Assembly: GCA_900548745.1 (NCBI GenBank)
Contig: URLQ01000132.1
Span: forward strand, 1-7,868
From: an uncultured Prevotella sp.
GTDB lineage: Bacteria; Bacteroidota; Bacteroidia; Bacteroidales; Bacteroidaceae
Reading direction: 5' to 3'
DNA: 7,868 nucleotides
The notes under the pieces were generated by a model. It did not search any database. It had not been told where the DNA came from and was given only the letters and a program-made list of their open reading frames with translations. How positions within the stretch are numbered: position 1 is the first letter of the stretch; every line of letters begins with the position of its first letter. Position numbers and translations under genes: made by a program. Positions 1 through 5,874 of this stretch are shown piece by piece.

Positions 1-621
1 CATGTCTTTGTTGCTCTTGTCAATTTGTCTTATGATATCATCCTCAGATGCCGCTTCGGCAACAAATATTTCTCCTTTTCCATAATCGTGCAAGGAGCCT
101 TCCACGGGAAGAATACGGCATTTGGCGGCTGCTTTTCCGCTATGTTCGAGTATGAGTCGTAGAGGGTCAGACGAGGTAGCTGGAAACTCAGGGTCTTTTC
201 TGAACATCGTGTCGGAAAGTCTTTCTTCGTTGATGAAGTATTCTCCCTTTCTTATTATCCTTCCCTTTGAAGGGTTTTGCGGCAAGAGCAAGGAGCTGTT
301 GCATCCTAATTGTTCCATTATGATGCTTAACTCGCTTGCTATATGTCCTCTCAATACGGAGTCTGTCTTCTTGAATATCGTTATCTTGTCGGCATCGTTT
401 GCCGCAACGCTTCTTCTTATGTTTTCGCAAATCCGTCTTGTTTCTTCACACGCCTTGTCGTGGCTCATCGACCGCACGTCGGTTGCATATACCACGACCT
501 CCGTATCGGGGAAAGTCTTTCCCGCCACACCTGTTATAAGCGAGGTTGTCATGCCATATCGCAGGGCTGTTCCAGCTATTTCCGCAGCCCCTGTTATGTC
601 GTCCGCCAATACTAAAATCAT
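1..621 (-). CDS. Four-carbon acid sugar kinase (DUF1537/OtnK-DtnK family), N-terminal part, cut by window edge
   Basis: ATP-dependent kinase that phosphorylates a four-carbon acid sugar such as threonate or erythronate at O4 in the cytoplasm. The frame is open for all 207 codons from an ATG at 619-621 to the left edge; no stop is present, so roughly the C-terminal half (the nucleotide-binding domain) lies outside. Seen in the protein: the family's N-terminal motif LADDITGAAEIAG at residues 5-17 (Asp7-Asp8), YATDVRSMS at 45-53, FKKTDSVLRGHIASEL at 83-98, and a DP-x-FPATSSDP stretch around 143-153. A purine-rich AGGAG/GAGG just upstream of the ATG is an unusually good ribosome site for this genome. 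It starts 19 bp after the pdxA2-like stop, so it is very likely translated from the same mRNA. Kinase plus PdxA2 is the established tetronate catabolic pair. Family assignment is strong; the exact substrate (D-threonate, L-threonate, D-erythronate or another) is inference. Confidence 0.88.
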   Translation of the reverse strand, partial: MILVLADDITGAAEIAGTALRYGMTTSLITGVAGKTFPDTEVVVYATDVRSMSHDKACEETRRICENIRRSVAANDADKITIFKKTDSVLRGHIASELSIIMEQLGCNSSLLLPQNPSKGRIIRKGEYFINEERLSDTMFRKDPEFPATSSDPLRLILEHSGKAAAKCRILPVEGSLHDYGKGEIFVAEAASEDDIIRQIDKSNKDM

Positions 622-640
622 GTCTCCTCGTCAAATTCTT

Positions 641-1678
641 TTACTTCTTGTTCTTAGCCATTTTTGTGGCATAGTCTATGGAGAGCAGCATGGCGTCGGG
701 ACTTGCCACGCCCTTTCCTGCCACATCAAATGCCGTGCCGTGGTCAACAGACACGCGGATGATAGGAAGTCCGAGAGTAATGTTCACCCCCTTTGCCGTA
801 GACATCTTGCCCGTCTCCTTGTCCCAGTTGAATCCGACTACTTTGAAAGGAATATGTCCCTGGTCGTGATACATAGCCACGCATCCGTCATATTTTCCGC
901 ATTTGGCTTTGGCAAATAGCGTGTCGGGCGGCACGGGACCTTCCACGTTGAAGCCTCTTGCCTTCAGCTCTTCTACCGCAGGAGCAATCTCGAGCCTTTC
1001 CTCGTCGCCGAAAAGTCCGCCGTCGCTTGCATGAGGGTTGAGGCCTGCTATACCTATTTTCGGATTCTCAATTCCGAATTGTCTGCAGGCGTCGGTTATC
1101 AGCTCCGTAACGTCGATGATACGCTCCTTCTTCACCAGGTCGCATGCCTTTCGAAGAGGCACGTGGGTCGACACGTGGATTACTCTCAGAAACTCGTCCG
1201 CCAGGAGCATGGCATACTTCTTGGTATGTGTGAAATGCGCATAAATCTCCGTATGTCCGTCAAAATGATGTCCGGCAAGATTGAGTGCCTCCTTGTTGAG
1301 AGGCGCCGTCACGGTACCGTCCACTTTGTTTTCCATCGCCAGCTCTATTGCCTTTATTACCGACAGGAAGGCGGCGTTGCCACATTGTACGGCAACCTTG
1401 CCTTGCTCGAACGTGTTCATGTCGATGAGGTTGAGGTCGAAGACATCCACCGTACCCGGTTCAAACAGCGCCTCGTCCACATCCTTCACGGCATGGATGC
1501 AAAGTCTGGAGCCCTGCTGTCTTGCCACGTATTCCATCACGGCGGCATCGCCCGTTACTATAGGGTTGCATTTCTCGTATGTCTCTTTCTGGCTGAGGGC
1601 TTGCAGGATGATTTCAGGACCGATACCTGCCGGGTCGCCCATCGTTATAGCTAATATTGGTTTTCCGTTTTTCATCAT
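641..1678 (-). CDS. pdxA2: PdxA2-type 4-phospho-threonate/tetronate dehydrogenase (PdxA family)
   Basis: NAD(P)-dependent, metal-dependent dehydrogenase of the PdxA family, 345 aa against about 330 for the family. Family signatures: ITMGDPAGIGPE at residues 11-22, GHTE at 141-144, STHVPL at 170-175, GLNPHASDGG at 212-221, MYHDQGHIPFK at 269-279 and GVNITLGLPIIRVSVDHGTAF at 297-317. The three metal-binding histidines expected from E. coli PdxA correspond to His172, His216 and His271. Residues about 284-295 (NWDKETGKMSTA) look like an insertion relative to biosynthetic PdxA. PdxA2 enzymes oxidise 4-phospho-threonate, which then decarboxylates to dihydroxyacetone phosphate. Its position directly before a DUF1537 kinase and after a transporter favours this catabolic role over vitamin B6 synthesis, although automatic annotation may say 4-hydroxythreonine-4-phosphate dehydrogenase (pdxA). 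Two adjacent ATGs (1678 and 1675) could each start the protein; the leader has only a weak purine tract. It follows the symporter by 34 bp. Confidence 0.88.
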   Translation of the reverse strand: MMKNGKPILAITMGDPAGIGPEIILQALSQKETYEKCNPIVTGDAAVMEYVARQQGSRLCIHAVKDVDEALFEPGTVDVFDLNLIDMNTFEQGKVAVQCGNAAFLSVIKAIELAMENKVDGTVTAPLNKEALNLAGHHFDGHTEIYAHFTHTKKYAMLLADEFLRVIHVSTHVPLRKACDLVKKERIIDVTELITDACRQFGIENPKIGIAGLNPHASDGGLFGDEERLEIAPAVEELKARGFNVEGPVPPDTLFAKAKCGKYDGCVAMYHDQGHIPFKVVGFNWDKETGKMSTAKGVNITLGLPIIRVSVDHGTAFDVAGKGVASPDAMLLSIDYATKMAKNKK

Positions 1679-1712
1679 TTCCGTTGCTTAAATCAATTTA
1701 TTCTGTCTACCG

Positions 1713-3266
1713 TTATTTCTTCTTTTTCTTCTCTTCCAGGTATCCGTATATGGTCAGCTCCTTGTCGGCAAGCGGCGTGTGGAAGAACAGGCTTGCCACG
1801 TAGCCAACCACGAGCACGATAAGATGGCTGTATACGCCAAGCATATACTTGTGGTGGGTAAAGTTCCAGTCGCCGAGGTCGAGAATCATTCCATCGCCGT
1901 ATTTCGTGGAGGTAAGTACCGCATATGCCGTATATAGAATAGCGGCTGCAATACCTATGTAGAGTCCCTGCCAGTTGGCACGGCGGCTGAACAGTCCGAG
2001 CAGGAAAATTCCAACGATGCCGGCAGACAGGATGGCGTAGAGTCCGAACAGGGTGCCCAGCACGCCTTCGCCTCCCCATGCCACATAGAGCAGGGCGCAG
2101 CAGATGGCTCCCAATCCAGTTACGATTACCGCCCAGCGGCCCACCTTCATCTTCTGCTTGTCGCTAACGTTCTTTCTGAATCTGCCGTAGTAGTCCTCTA
2201 CGACGATGGCTGAGATGCAGTTTATGTCGGCGTCGATACTCGATATGGCTCCTGCTATGAGGGCTGCCAGAATGAGTCCGGTAATGCCGACAGGCATCTC
2301 CGTGGCGATGAAGTAGGGGAACACCTCGTCGCTCTTTATCCCGTCGGGCAGCACGCCGCTGTTGATATGGTAGTATGCGAAGAGGCACGTGCCTACAAAC
2401 ATGAACAAAGCCCATGTAGGCACGCTAAGGAATATTCCGAGATATGAGGCGCGCTTTGCGCTTCTGTCGTCGCGTGCCGTCAGATAGCGTTGCACGATAC
2501 TCTGGTCGGTTCCGTATTTCTGCAGGGCGTAGAAGATACCGTTCAGAACCATCACGAGGAACGTGAGGTGTGTCAGATCCATGTCGTATGGTCCGAAGTC
2601 AATCTTCTTGTATTCCCCGGCTATGCGGAATATCTCCGCCGGTCCGCCGTCGGTAAGATAGAACAGTATGCCCACGGCGAGCAGACCACCTATGATAAGC
2701 AGGAAGCCCTGTATCACGTCCATCCAGATGATGGCTTCCATTCCGCCGAAGAATGTCATCACGATGACCACTACGCCGATAATCACGATTACCCATCTGA
2801 TGTCCATTCCTCCCACGAACATCGCCATGGCGAGGGCGAGCAGATAGAGTATTGTGCCCATCTTGGAGAAATGCTCAAGCACGAAGGCGAAGGAGCTGTA
2901 CAGACGTGCGAAGGGTCCGAAGCGTCGTTCGAAATACTCGTAGGTGCTCAGTCGGATAACCTTTCTGTAGAGAGGCACGATGAATCCTATCAGGCAGACC
3001 AGCACGATAGGCACCATCAGACCCTGCACGAGCAGGATCCAGTTGCCGGCGTATGCGTTTCCGGGATATGCGAGAAACGTCACGCTGCTGATGATGGTAG
3101 CAAACATGGACATTCCTACCGCCCATGACGGAATGTTACCGTTGGCGGCGAAGTATGTGTCGGTAGTCTTCTGGTTTCTTGAGAAGTAGAAGCCTACGCA
3201 TAGAGCTAATATGATTGAAGCCACTATGATGACTATGTCAATCCAATGGAGAGATGATGTTTCCAT
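1713..3266 (-). CDS. Sodium:solute symporter (SSS/SLC5 family), probable acid-sugar importer
   Basis: Inner-membrane Na+-coupled transporter of 517 aa, the usual SSS length, with about 13 hydrophobic segments beginning at residues 9-28. Family hallmarks are GNIPSWAVGMSMFATIISS at 43-61, the FFGGMEAIIWMDVIQG motif at 172-187, YGTDQSIVQRYLTA at 251-264, and LIAGAISSIDADIN at 336-349, where Ser342-Ser343 match the conserved serine pair of the Na2 sodium site in transmembrane segment 8. The protein ends in EE followed by five lysines, a very basic cytosolic tail or end. The ATG at 3266 is preceded by an AT-rich leader with no Shine-Dalgarno sequence, and the protein begins METSSLHWIDIV, typical of family N-termini. 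It lies 49 bp after the DapA-like gene and 34 bp before pdxA2, so it most likely imports the substrate that this operon degrades. Substrate cannot be read from the sequence: SSS members carry sugars, sialic acid, amino acids or carboxylates. Confidence 0.9.
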   Translation of the reverse strand: METSSLHWIDIVIIVASIILALCVGFYFSRNQKTTDTYFAANGNIPSWAVGMSMFATIISSVTFLAYPGNAYAGNWILLVQGLMVPIVLVCLIGFIVPLYRKVIRLSTYEYFERRFGPFARLYSSFAFVLEHFSKMGTILYLLALAMAMFVGGMDIRWVIVIIGVVVIVMTFFGGMEAIIWMDVIQGFLLIIGGLLAVGILFYLTDGGPAEIFRIAGEYKKIDFGPYDMDLTHLTFLVMVLNGIFYALQKYGTDQSIVQRYLTARDDRSAKRASYLGIFLSVPTWALFMFVGTCLFAYYHINSGVLPDGIKSDEVFPYFIATEMPVGITGLILAALIAGAISSIDADINCISAIVVEDYYGRFRKNVSDKQKMKVGRWAVIVTGLGAICCALLYVAWGGEGVLGTLFGLYAILSAGIVGIFLLGLFSRRANWQGLYIGIAAAILYTAYAVLTSTKYGDGMILDLGDWNFTHHKYMLGVYSHLIVLVVGYVASLFFHTPLADKELTIYGYLEEKKKKK

Positions 3267-3315
3267 ATATATTAAGGTGTTATATTATTATGTTATTAGT
3301 CGGTAGTCATCCGGG

Positions 3316-4215
3316 TTAGATATATTCCTTAATCTCTTTCCTTATTCTTTCTGCTGTCTCGTCGTCAAGCTCCGTAAGCGGCGGCAGCATGTATGTCTCG
3401 CAAAGTCCGTATTCCTTCATTATCACCTTTAGTCCGGCGAGCGACTGTCCCAGGGTGAGTCCCGTGGTGTTGATCTTTCCCACGCGTATCGTTTCCTGCT
3501 GAAGTCTTTCTGCCGTAGCCTCGTCGCCGTTGATGCCAGCCTCGAACAGATCGTTGTAAGCCTTTGGCATGAAGTTACCTACGCTCGGCACGATACCGTC
3601 GGCTCCAAGCTTCAGGGCATGTGCTGAGTTGGCTGCACATCCGCAGAAGTATGCAAAGTCGTCCCTGTCGGCAAAAATCTTCAGCGCTTCTTCCATGCGC
3701 TCCAGGTTGTTCTCCGAATCCTTCAGTCCTACTATGTTAGGATGATGGCTTAGTCTCTCGATGATGTCGAGCGGAATGCTCATGTGTGTCGTTATGGTAA
3801 TGTTGTAGAGCATAAGCGGCACGCTTAGACTGTCGGCAAGGTCCTTGTAGTATTTGTACATCTGCTCTGGCGTCAGGGCGTAGTAGCTTGGAAGCGTGGC
3901 TGCAATCACGTCAGCCCCAGCCTCTACGAAGAGCCTTGCGGCCTCCATCTGTTCGCCGATGCAGTTTCCTGCGAGTCCGGCGTATATCGTAATGCGTCCT
4001 GCAGCAGCCTTGCTTGCCGCCTTTATCATTTCTGTTCCTTGTTTAGTAGATACGGAGTTTCCTTCTCCAGTCGTTCCCATTATGAGGGCGGATACGTTGT
4101 TCCGGGCAAAGTTGTTGATGATTCTTTCTACGGCTTCCGTGTCGATATTACCTTCCTTTGTAATAGGTGTCACCATGGGAACAACAACTCCATGGTATTT
4201 CTCGTTGATTTTCAT
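3316..4215 (-). CDS. DapA/NanA-family class I aldolase or dehydratase (dihydrodipicolinate synthase family protein)
   Basis: Schiff-base TIM-barrel lyase, 299 aa, the family's normal length. Seen: GTTGE at residues 47-51, catalytic Tyr137 in LYN (136-138), Schiff-base Lys165 in VGLKDSE (162-168), and GADGIVPSVGN at 204-214. The segment after the tyrosine reads YNITITTHMS; in DHDPS this is YNVPxRTG, so the substrate-binding arginine and the proline are both replaced by threonine (Thr142, Thr140). It is therefore unlikely to be the lysine-pathway DapA, and it also lacks the YNIPxLSG pattern of N-acetylneuraminate lyase. Its place at the head of an operon with a symporter, PdxA2-like dehydrogenase and tetronate kinase suggests cleavage or dehydration of an imported acid sugar. 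The ATG at 4215 was chosen because homology starts at MKINEKYHGVVVPMVTP and an A-rich AAAAAG leader precedes it. An in-frame TTG at 4281 would add 22 AT-rich residues partly encoded by a repeat. Confidence 0.87.
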   Translation of the reverse strand: MKINEKYHGVVVPMVTPITKEGNIDTEAVERIINNFARNNVSALIMGTTGEGNSVSTKQGTEMIKAASKAAAGRITIYAGLAGNCIGEQMEAARLFVEAGADVIAATLPSYYALTPEQMYKYYKDLADSLSVPLMLYNITITTHMSIPLDIIERLSHHPNIVGLKDSENNLERMEEALKIFADRDDFAYFCGCAANSAHALKLGADGIVPSVGNFMPKAYNDLFEAGINGDEATAERLQQETIRVGKINTTGLTLGQSLAGLKVIMKEYGLCETYMLPPLTELDDETAERIRKEIKEYI

Positions 4216-4264
4216 TCTTTTTGTATATGTTATTAGTTTGTTTATATAGTTTCGCAATTTGCTC

Positions 4265-4300
4265 ACAAGTTGACTCGTCAACTTGTCTGCTTGTCAACTG
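4265..4300. repeat. Octamer-repeat hairpin (RAGTWRAC family) in the divergent intergenic region
   Basis: One forward unit AAGTTGAC (4267-4274) and, after a TC spacer, three reverse units GTCAACTT, GTCTGCTT and GTCAACTG (4277-4300) in exact 8-bp phase. The inner part is a perfect inverted repeat with 10-bp arms, ACAAGTTGAC and GTCAACTTGT, separated by 2 nt (4265-4286). The same octamers occur at 4957-4972 and 7522-7649. It lies 50 bp from the DapA-like start, so it could form a hairpin in that operon's leader or be an inert dispersed repeat. Confidence 0.75.
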
Positions 4301-4322
4301 TTGTATATAATAAGATGACTCG

Positions 4323-4356
4323 CAAATTGTATAAATGTACTCCTTTTTATGCCGAA
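4323..4356 (-). promoter_or_regulatory. Possible weak promoter for the acid-sugar operon
   Basis: On the minus strand, TACAATTTG (-7-like, one base longer between TA and TTTG than the Bacteroidota consensus TAnnTTTG) is preceded 21 nt upstream by TTCG, a 3-of-4 match to the -33 TTTG. It would start transcription about 100 bp before the DapA-like ATG, and the octamer hairpin at 4265-4300 would then lie in the untranslated leader. Both elements are imperfect, so this is only a candidate. Confidence 0.25.
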
Positions 4357-4380
4357 TTAAGGTAAACTTATGGTCATTTA

Positions 4381-4411
4381 TTTTTTTATTGCGATAAAAT
4401 ATGTATTTTTG
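4381..4411 (+). promoter_or_regulatory. Probable promoter for the outer-membrane protein gene
   Basis: TATTTTTG at 4404-4411 matches the Bacteroidota -7 consensus TAnnTTTG. A T-run (TTTT at 4381-4384) sits 19 nt upstream where the -33 TTTG is expected, so the upstream element is degenerate. Transcription would begin near 4418, leaving a leader of about 45-50 nt before the coding sequence. The -7 match is good; the whole call is moderate. Confidence 0.5.
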
Positions 4412-4424
4412 CATGGTATTTAAG

Positions 4425-4438
4425 CATGTCGTGACATG
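4425..4438. promoter_or_regulatory. Perfect 14-bp palindrome, candidate operator or leader hairpin
   Basis: CATGTCGTGACATG is a 6-bp perfect inverted repeat with a GT centre. It begins about 14 bp after the -7 box of the outer-membrane protein promoter, thus around +8 to +21 of the transcript. A dyad in that position fits a repressor operator. The regulator is unknown and none is encoded in the window. Chance occurrence cannot be excluded for a motif this short. Confidence 0.35.
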
Positions 4439-4467
4439 AATTAACAATTAGATAAAATATAATGATT

Positions 4468-4953
4468 ATGAAAAAACTCTTTTTGCTCGTCATAGGTCTT
4501 GTAATGACGGTAGTGGCAAATGCCCAGTTTGAGCAGGGCAAGTATTATTGTAACGGTTCGCTTACCGGTATAGGACTCAGCTATAGCGGAACGGAGAAGC
4601 TGAATCTCGGCATAGAGGCGAAAGGCGGATATCTCGTGGCAGACAACTGGATGGTTCTTGCCATGGCGGGATATGAGCATAGCGGACTGGACGGCGTTGA
4701 CGATAAGTTTCATGCCGGTCTGGGAGGCCGCTTCTATATTGTAGAAAACGGTCTGTATATGGGTGTCAACACAAAGCTCGTGCATGGCGGTTCGGGCTAT
4801 AACGACCTCATGCCGGGCATAGAGCTCGGCTATGCCTTCTTCCTTGGCAAGAGCGTCACGATAGAGCCATCGGTATATTATGACCAGTCTATAAAGAACC
4901 ATTCCGACTATTCGAAGGTAGGATTGAAGATTGGTGTGGGTATTTATCTTTAA
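4468..4953 (+). CDS. Small secreted outer-membrane beta-barrel protein of unknown function
   Basis: Protein of 161 aa (163 if the ATG at 4462 is used). It begins MKKLFLLVIGLVMTVVANAQ: two lysines, a hydrophobic core and an ANA-Q signal peptidase I site near residue 19, so it is exported. The mature part is made of short alternating polar/hydrophobic, glycine- and tyrosine-rich strands (for example LNLGIEAKGGYLVADNWMVL, GLGGRFYIVENGLYMGVN and VGLKIGVGIYL), as expected of an eight-stranded OmpX/OmpW-like barrel. It has no recognisable enzymatic motif, and I cannot name a specific family. The first two possible ATGs are six bases apart without a clear ribosome site; I prefer the second because MKK is the usual signal-peptide start. 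It is the first gene to the right of the divergent region and lies 37 bp before nadC, from which it is separated by an octamer repeat. Confidence 0.8.
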   Translation: MKKLFLLVIGLVMTVVANAQFEQGKYYCNGSLTGIGLSYSGTEKLNLGIEAKGGYLVADNWMVLAMAGYEHSGLDGVDDKFHAGLGGRFYIVENGLYMGVNTKLVHGGSGYNDLMPGIELGYAFFLGKSVTIEPSVYYDQSIKNHSDYSKVGLKIGVGIYL

Positions 4954-4956
4954 GAC

Positions 4957-4972
4957 AAGTAGACAAGTTAAC
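4957..4972. repeat. Two tandem RAGTWRAC octamers between the OMP gene and nadC
   Basis: AAGTAGAC followed directly by AAGTTAAC (4957-4972), preceded by AGAC (4953-4956), which matches the end of a third unit overlapping the OMP stop codon. These octamers are the same family as the array after the dipeptidase gene (7522-7553). Followed by an A-rich stretch leading to the nadC start. No opposing arm is seen here, so no large hairpin forms. Confidence 0.65.
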
Positions 4973-4990
4973 TAAAAAACAAAAAAACAT

Positions 4991-5839
4991 ATGTATACAG
5001 TTGATGAATTGGAAGACAAGCTCATAGACCTGTCTTTCGCAGAGGATATTGGTGATGGTGACCATACCACCTTGTGTTGCATTCCGGAAGACGCCATGGG
5101 CAAGTCGCATCTCCTTATAAAGGAAGACGGCATCCTGGCTGGCGTGGAAGTGGCAAAGAAAGTGTTCGCGAGATTCGACGACACGATGAAGGTGGAGGTG
5201 CTCATACAGGACGGGGCACACGTGAAGAAGGGCGACATAGCGATGGTCGTTACGGGCAAAGTGCGCTCTCTGCTGCAGACCGAGCGTCTGATGCTGAACA
5301 TAATGCAGCGAATGAGCGGTATCGCCACGATGACAAACAAGTATGTGGAGAAGCTGAAGGGCACGAAGACCCACGTGCTCGACACGCGCAAGACCACTCC
5401 CGGAATGCGCATGCTGGAGAAGCAGGCCGTGAAGATAGGCGGAGGAATGAACCATCGTATCGGACTCTTCGACATGATTCTGCTAAAAGACAACCACGTG
5501 GACTTTGCCGGAGGCATAACGAACGCCATAGACCGTTGCCACAAATATCTTGAGGAGAAGGGTCTGAAGCTGAAGATAGAGATAGAGGTGAGAAACTTCG
5601 ACGAGCTGCAGCAGGTAATCGACCACGGCGGCGTAGACCGCATCATGCTCGACAACTTCTCCGTTGCCGACACCCGGAAGGCTGTCGAGATTATAGCAGG
5701 ACGCTTCGAGACCGAGTCGAGCGGCGGCATAACGTTCGACACGATACGCCAGTATGCCGAGTGTGGCGTGGATTTCATCTCCGTAGGTGCCCTCACGCAT
5801 TCGGTAAAGGGACTCGACATGAGCTTCAAGGCTTGTTAG
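4991..5839 (+). CDS. nadC: Nicotinate-nucleotide pyrophosphorylase (quinolinate phosphoribosyltransferase, carboxylating)
   Basis: Cytoplasmic enzyme of de novo NAD synthesis: quinolinate + PRPP gives nicotinate mononucleotide + CO2 + PPi. It is 282 aa, normal for NadC. Diagnostic motifs are EDIGDGDHTT at residues 18-27, ERLMLNIMQRMSGIAT at 98-113, the DTRKTTPGMR loop at 131-140, KIGGGMNHRIGLFDMILLKD at 148-167, IEVRN at 198-202, RIMLDN at 217-222, ESSGGI at 242-247 and GVDFISVGALTHS at 259-271. All substrate-binding arginines, lysines and histidines I would expect are present, so it should be active. The ATG at 4991 follows an A-rich leader without a Shine-Dalgarno sequence. The gene follows the outer-membrane protein by 37 bp and precedes the C69 dipeptidase by 35 bp; neither neighbour is an NAD gene, and nadA/nadB are not in the window, so its regulation is probably independent of pathway partners. 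Confidence 0.97.
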   Translation: MYTVDELEDKLIDLSFAEDIGDGDHTTLCCIPEDAMGKSHLLIKEDGILAGVEVAKKVFARFDDTMKVEVLIQDGAHVKKGDIAMVVTGKVRSLLQTERLMLNIMQRMSGIATMTNKYVEKLKGTKTHVLDTRKTTPGMRMLEKQAVKIGGGMNHRIGLFDMILLKDNHVDFAGGITNAIDRCHKYLEEKGLKLKIEIEVRNFDELQQVIDHGGVDRIMLDNFSVADTRKAVEIIAGRFETESSGGITFDTIRQYAECGVDFISVGALTHSVKGLDMSFKAC

Positions 5840-5874
5840 GAAACTGTTTACCTGAAATATTAAAGAAAAAGACT

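Noticed and set aside
122..919. Plus-strand open frame of 265 codons spanning the kinase and pdxA2 genes
   Set aside because: It lies antisense across two well-supported family genes and their junction, and its translation shows no recognisable domain or sensible composition.
641..1678. Reading the PdxA-family gene as vitamin B6 biosynthesis
   Set aside because: No other pyridoxal pathway gene is nearby, and the tight linkage to a DUF1537 kinase and a transporter matches the catabolic PdxA2 context.
2490..3128. Plus-strand open frame rich in His, Glu and Asp opposite the symporter
   Set aside because: The odd composition is what the complement of membrane-protein codons gives; no start signal or family motif supports it.
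3316..4215. Reading the DapA-family gene as lysine-pathway dihydrodipicolinate synthase
   Set aside because: The arginine of the YNVPxRTG motif is absent and the operon is catabolic in character.
4216..4281. TTG-initiated extension of the DapA-like protein by 22 residues
   Set aside because: The added residues are partly encoded by the octamer repeat and precede the position where family homology begins; the ATG at 4215 has a normal A-rich leader.
4972..5829. Minus-strand open frame of 285 codons antisense to nadC
   Set aside because: It is almost exactly the length of nadC on the opposite strand; the nadC protein matches its family throughout, so the antisense frame is a codon-bias shadow.
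5761..5874. GTG-initiated extension of the dipeptidase into nadC
   Set aside because: It would overlap nadC by about 79 bp and place 38 charged residues before an evident signal peptide.
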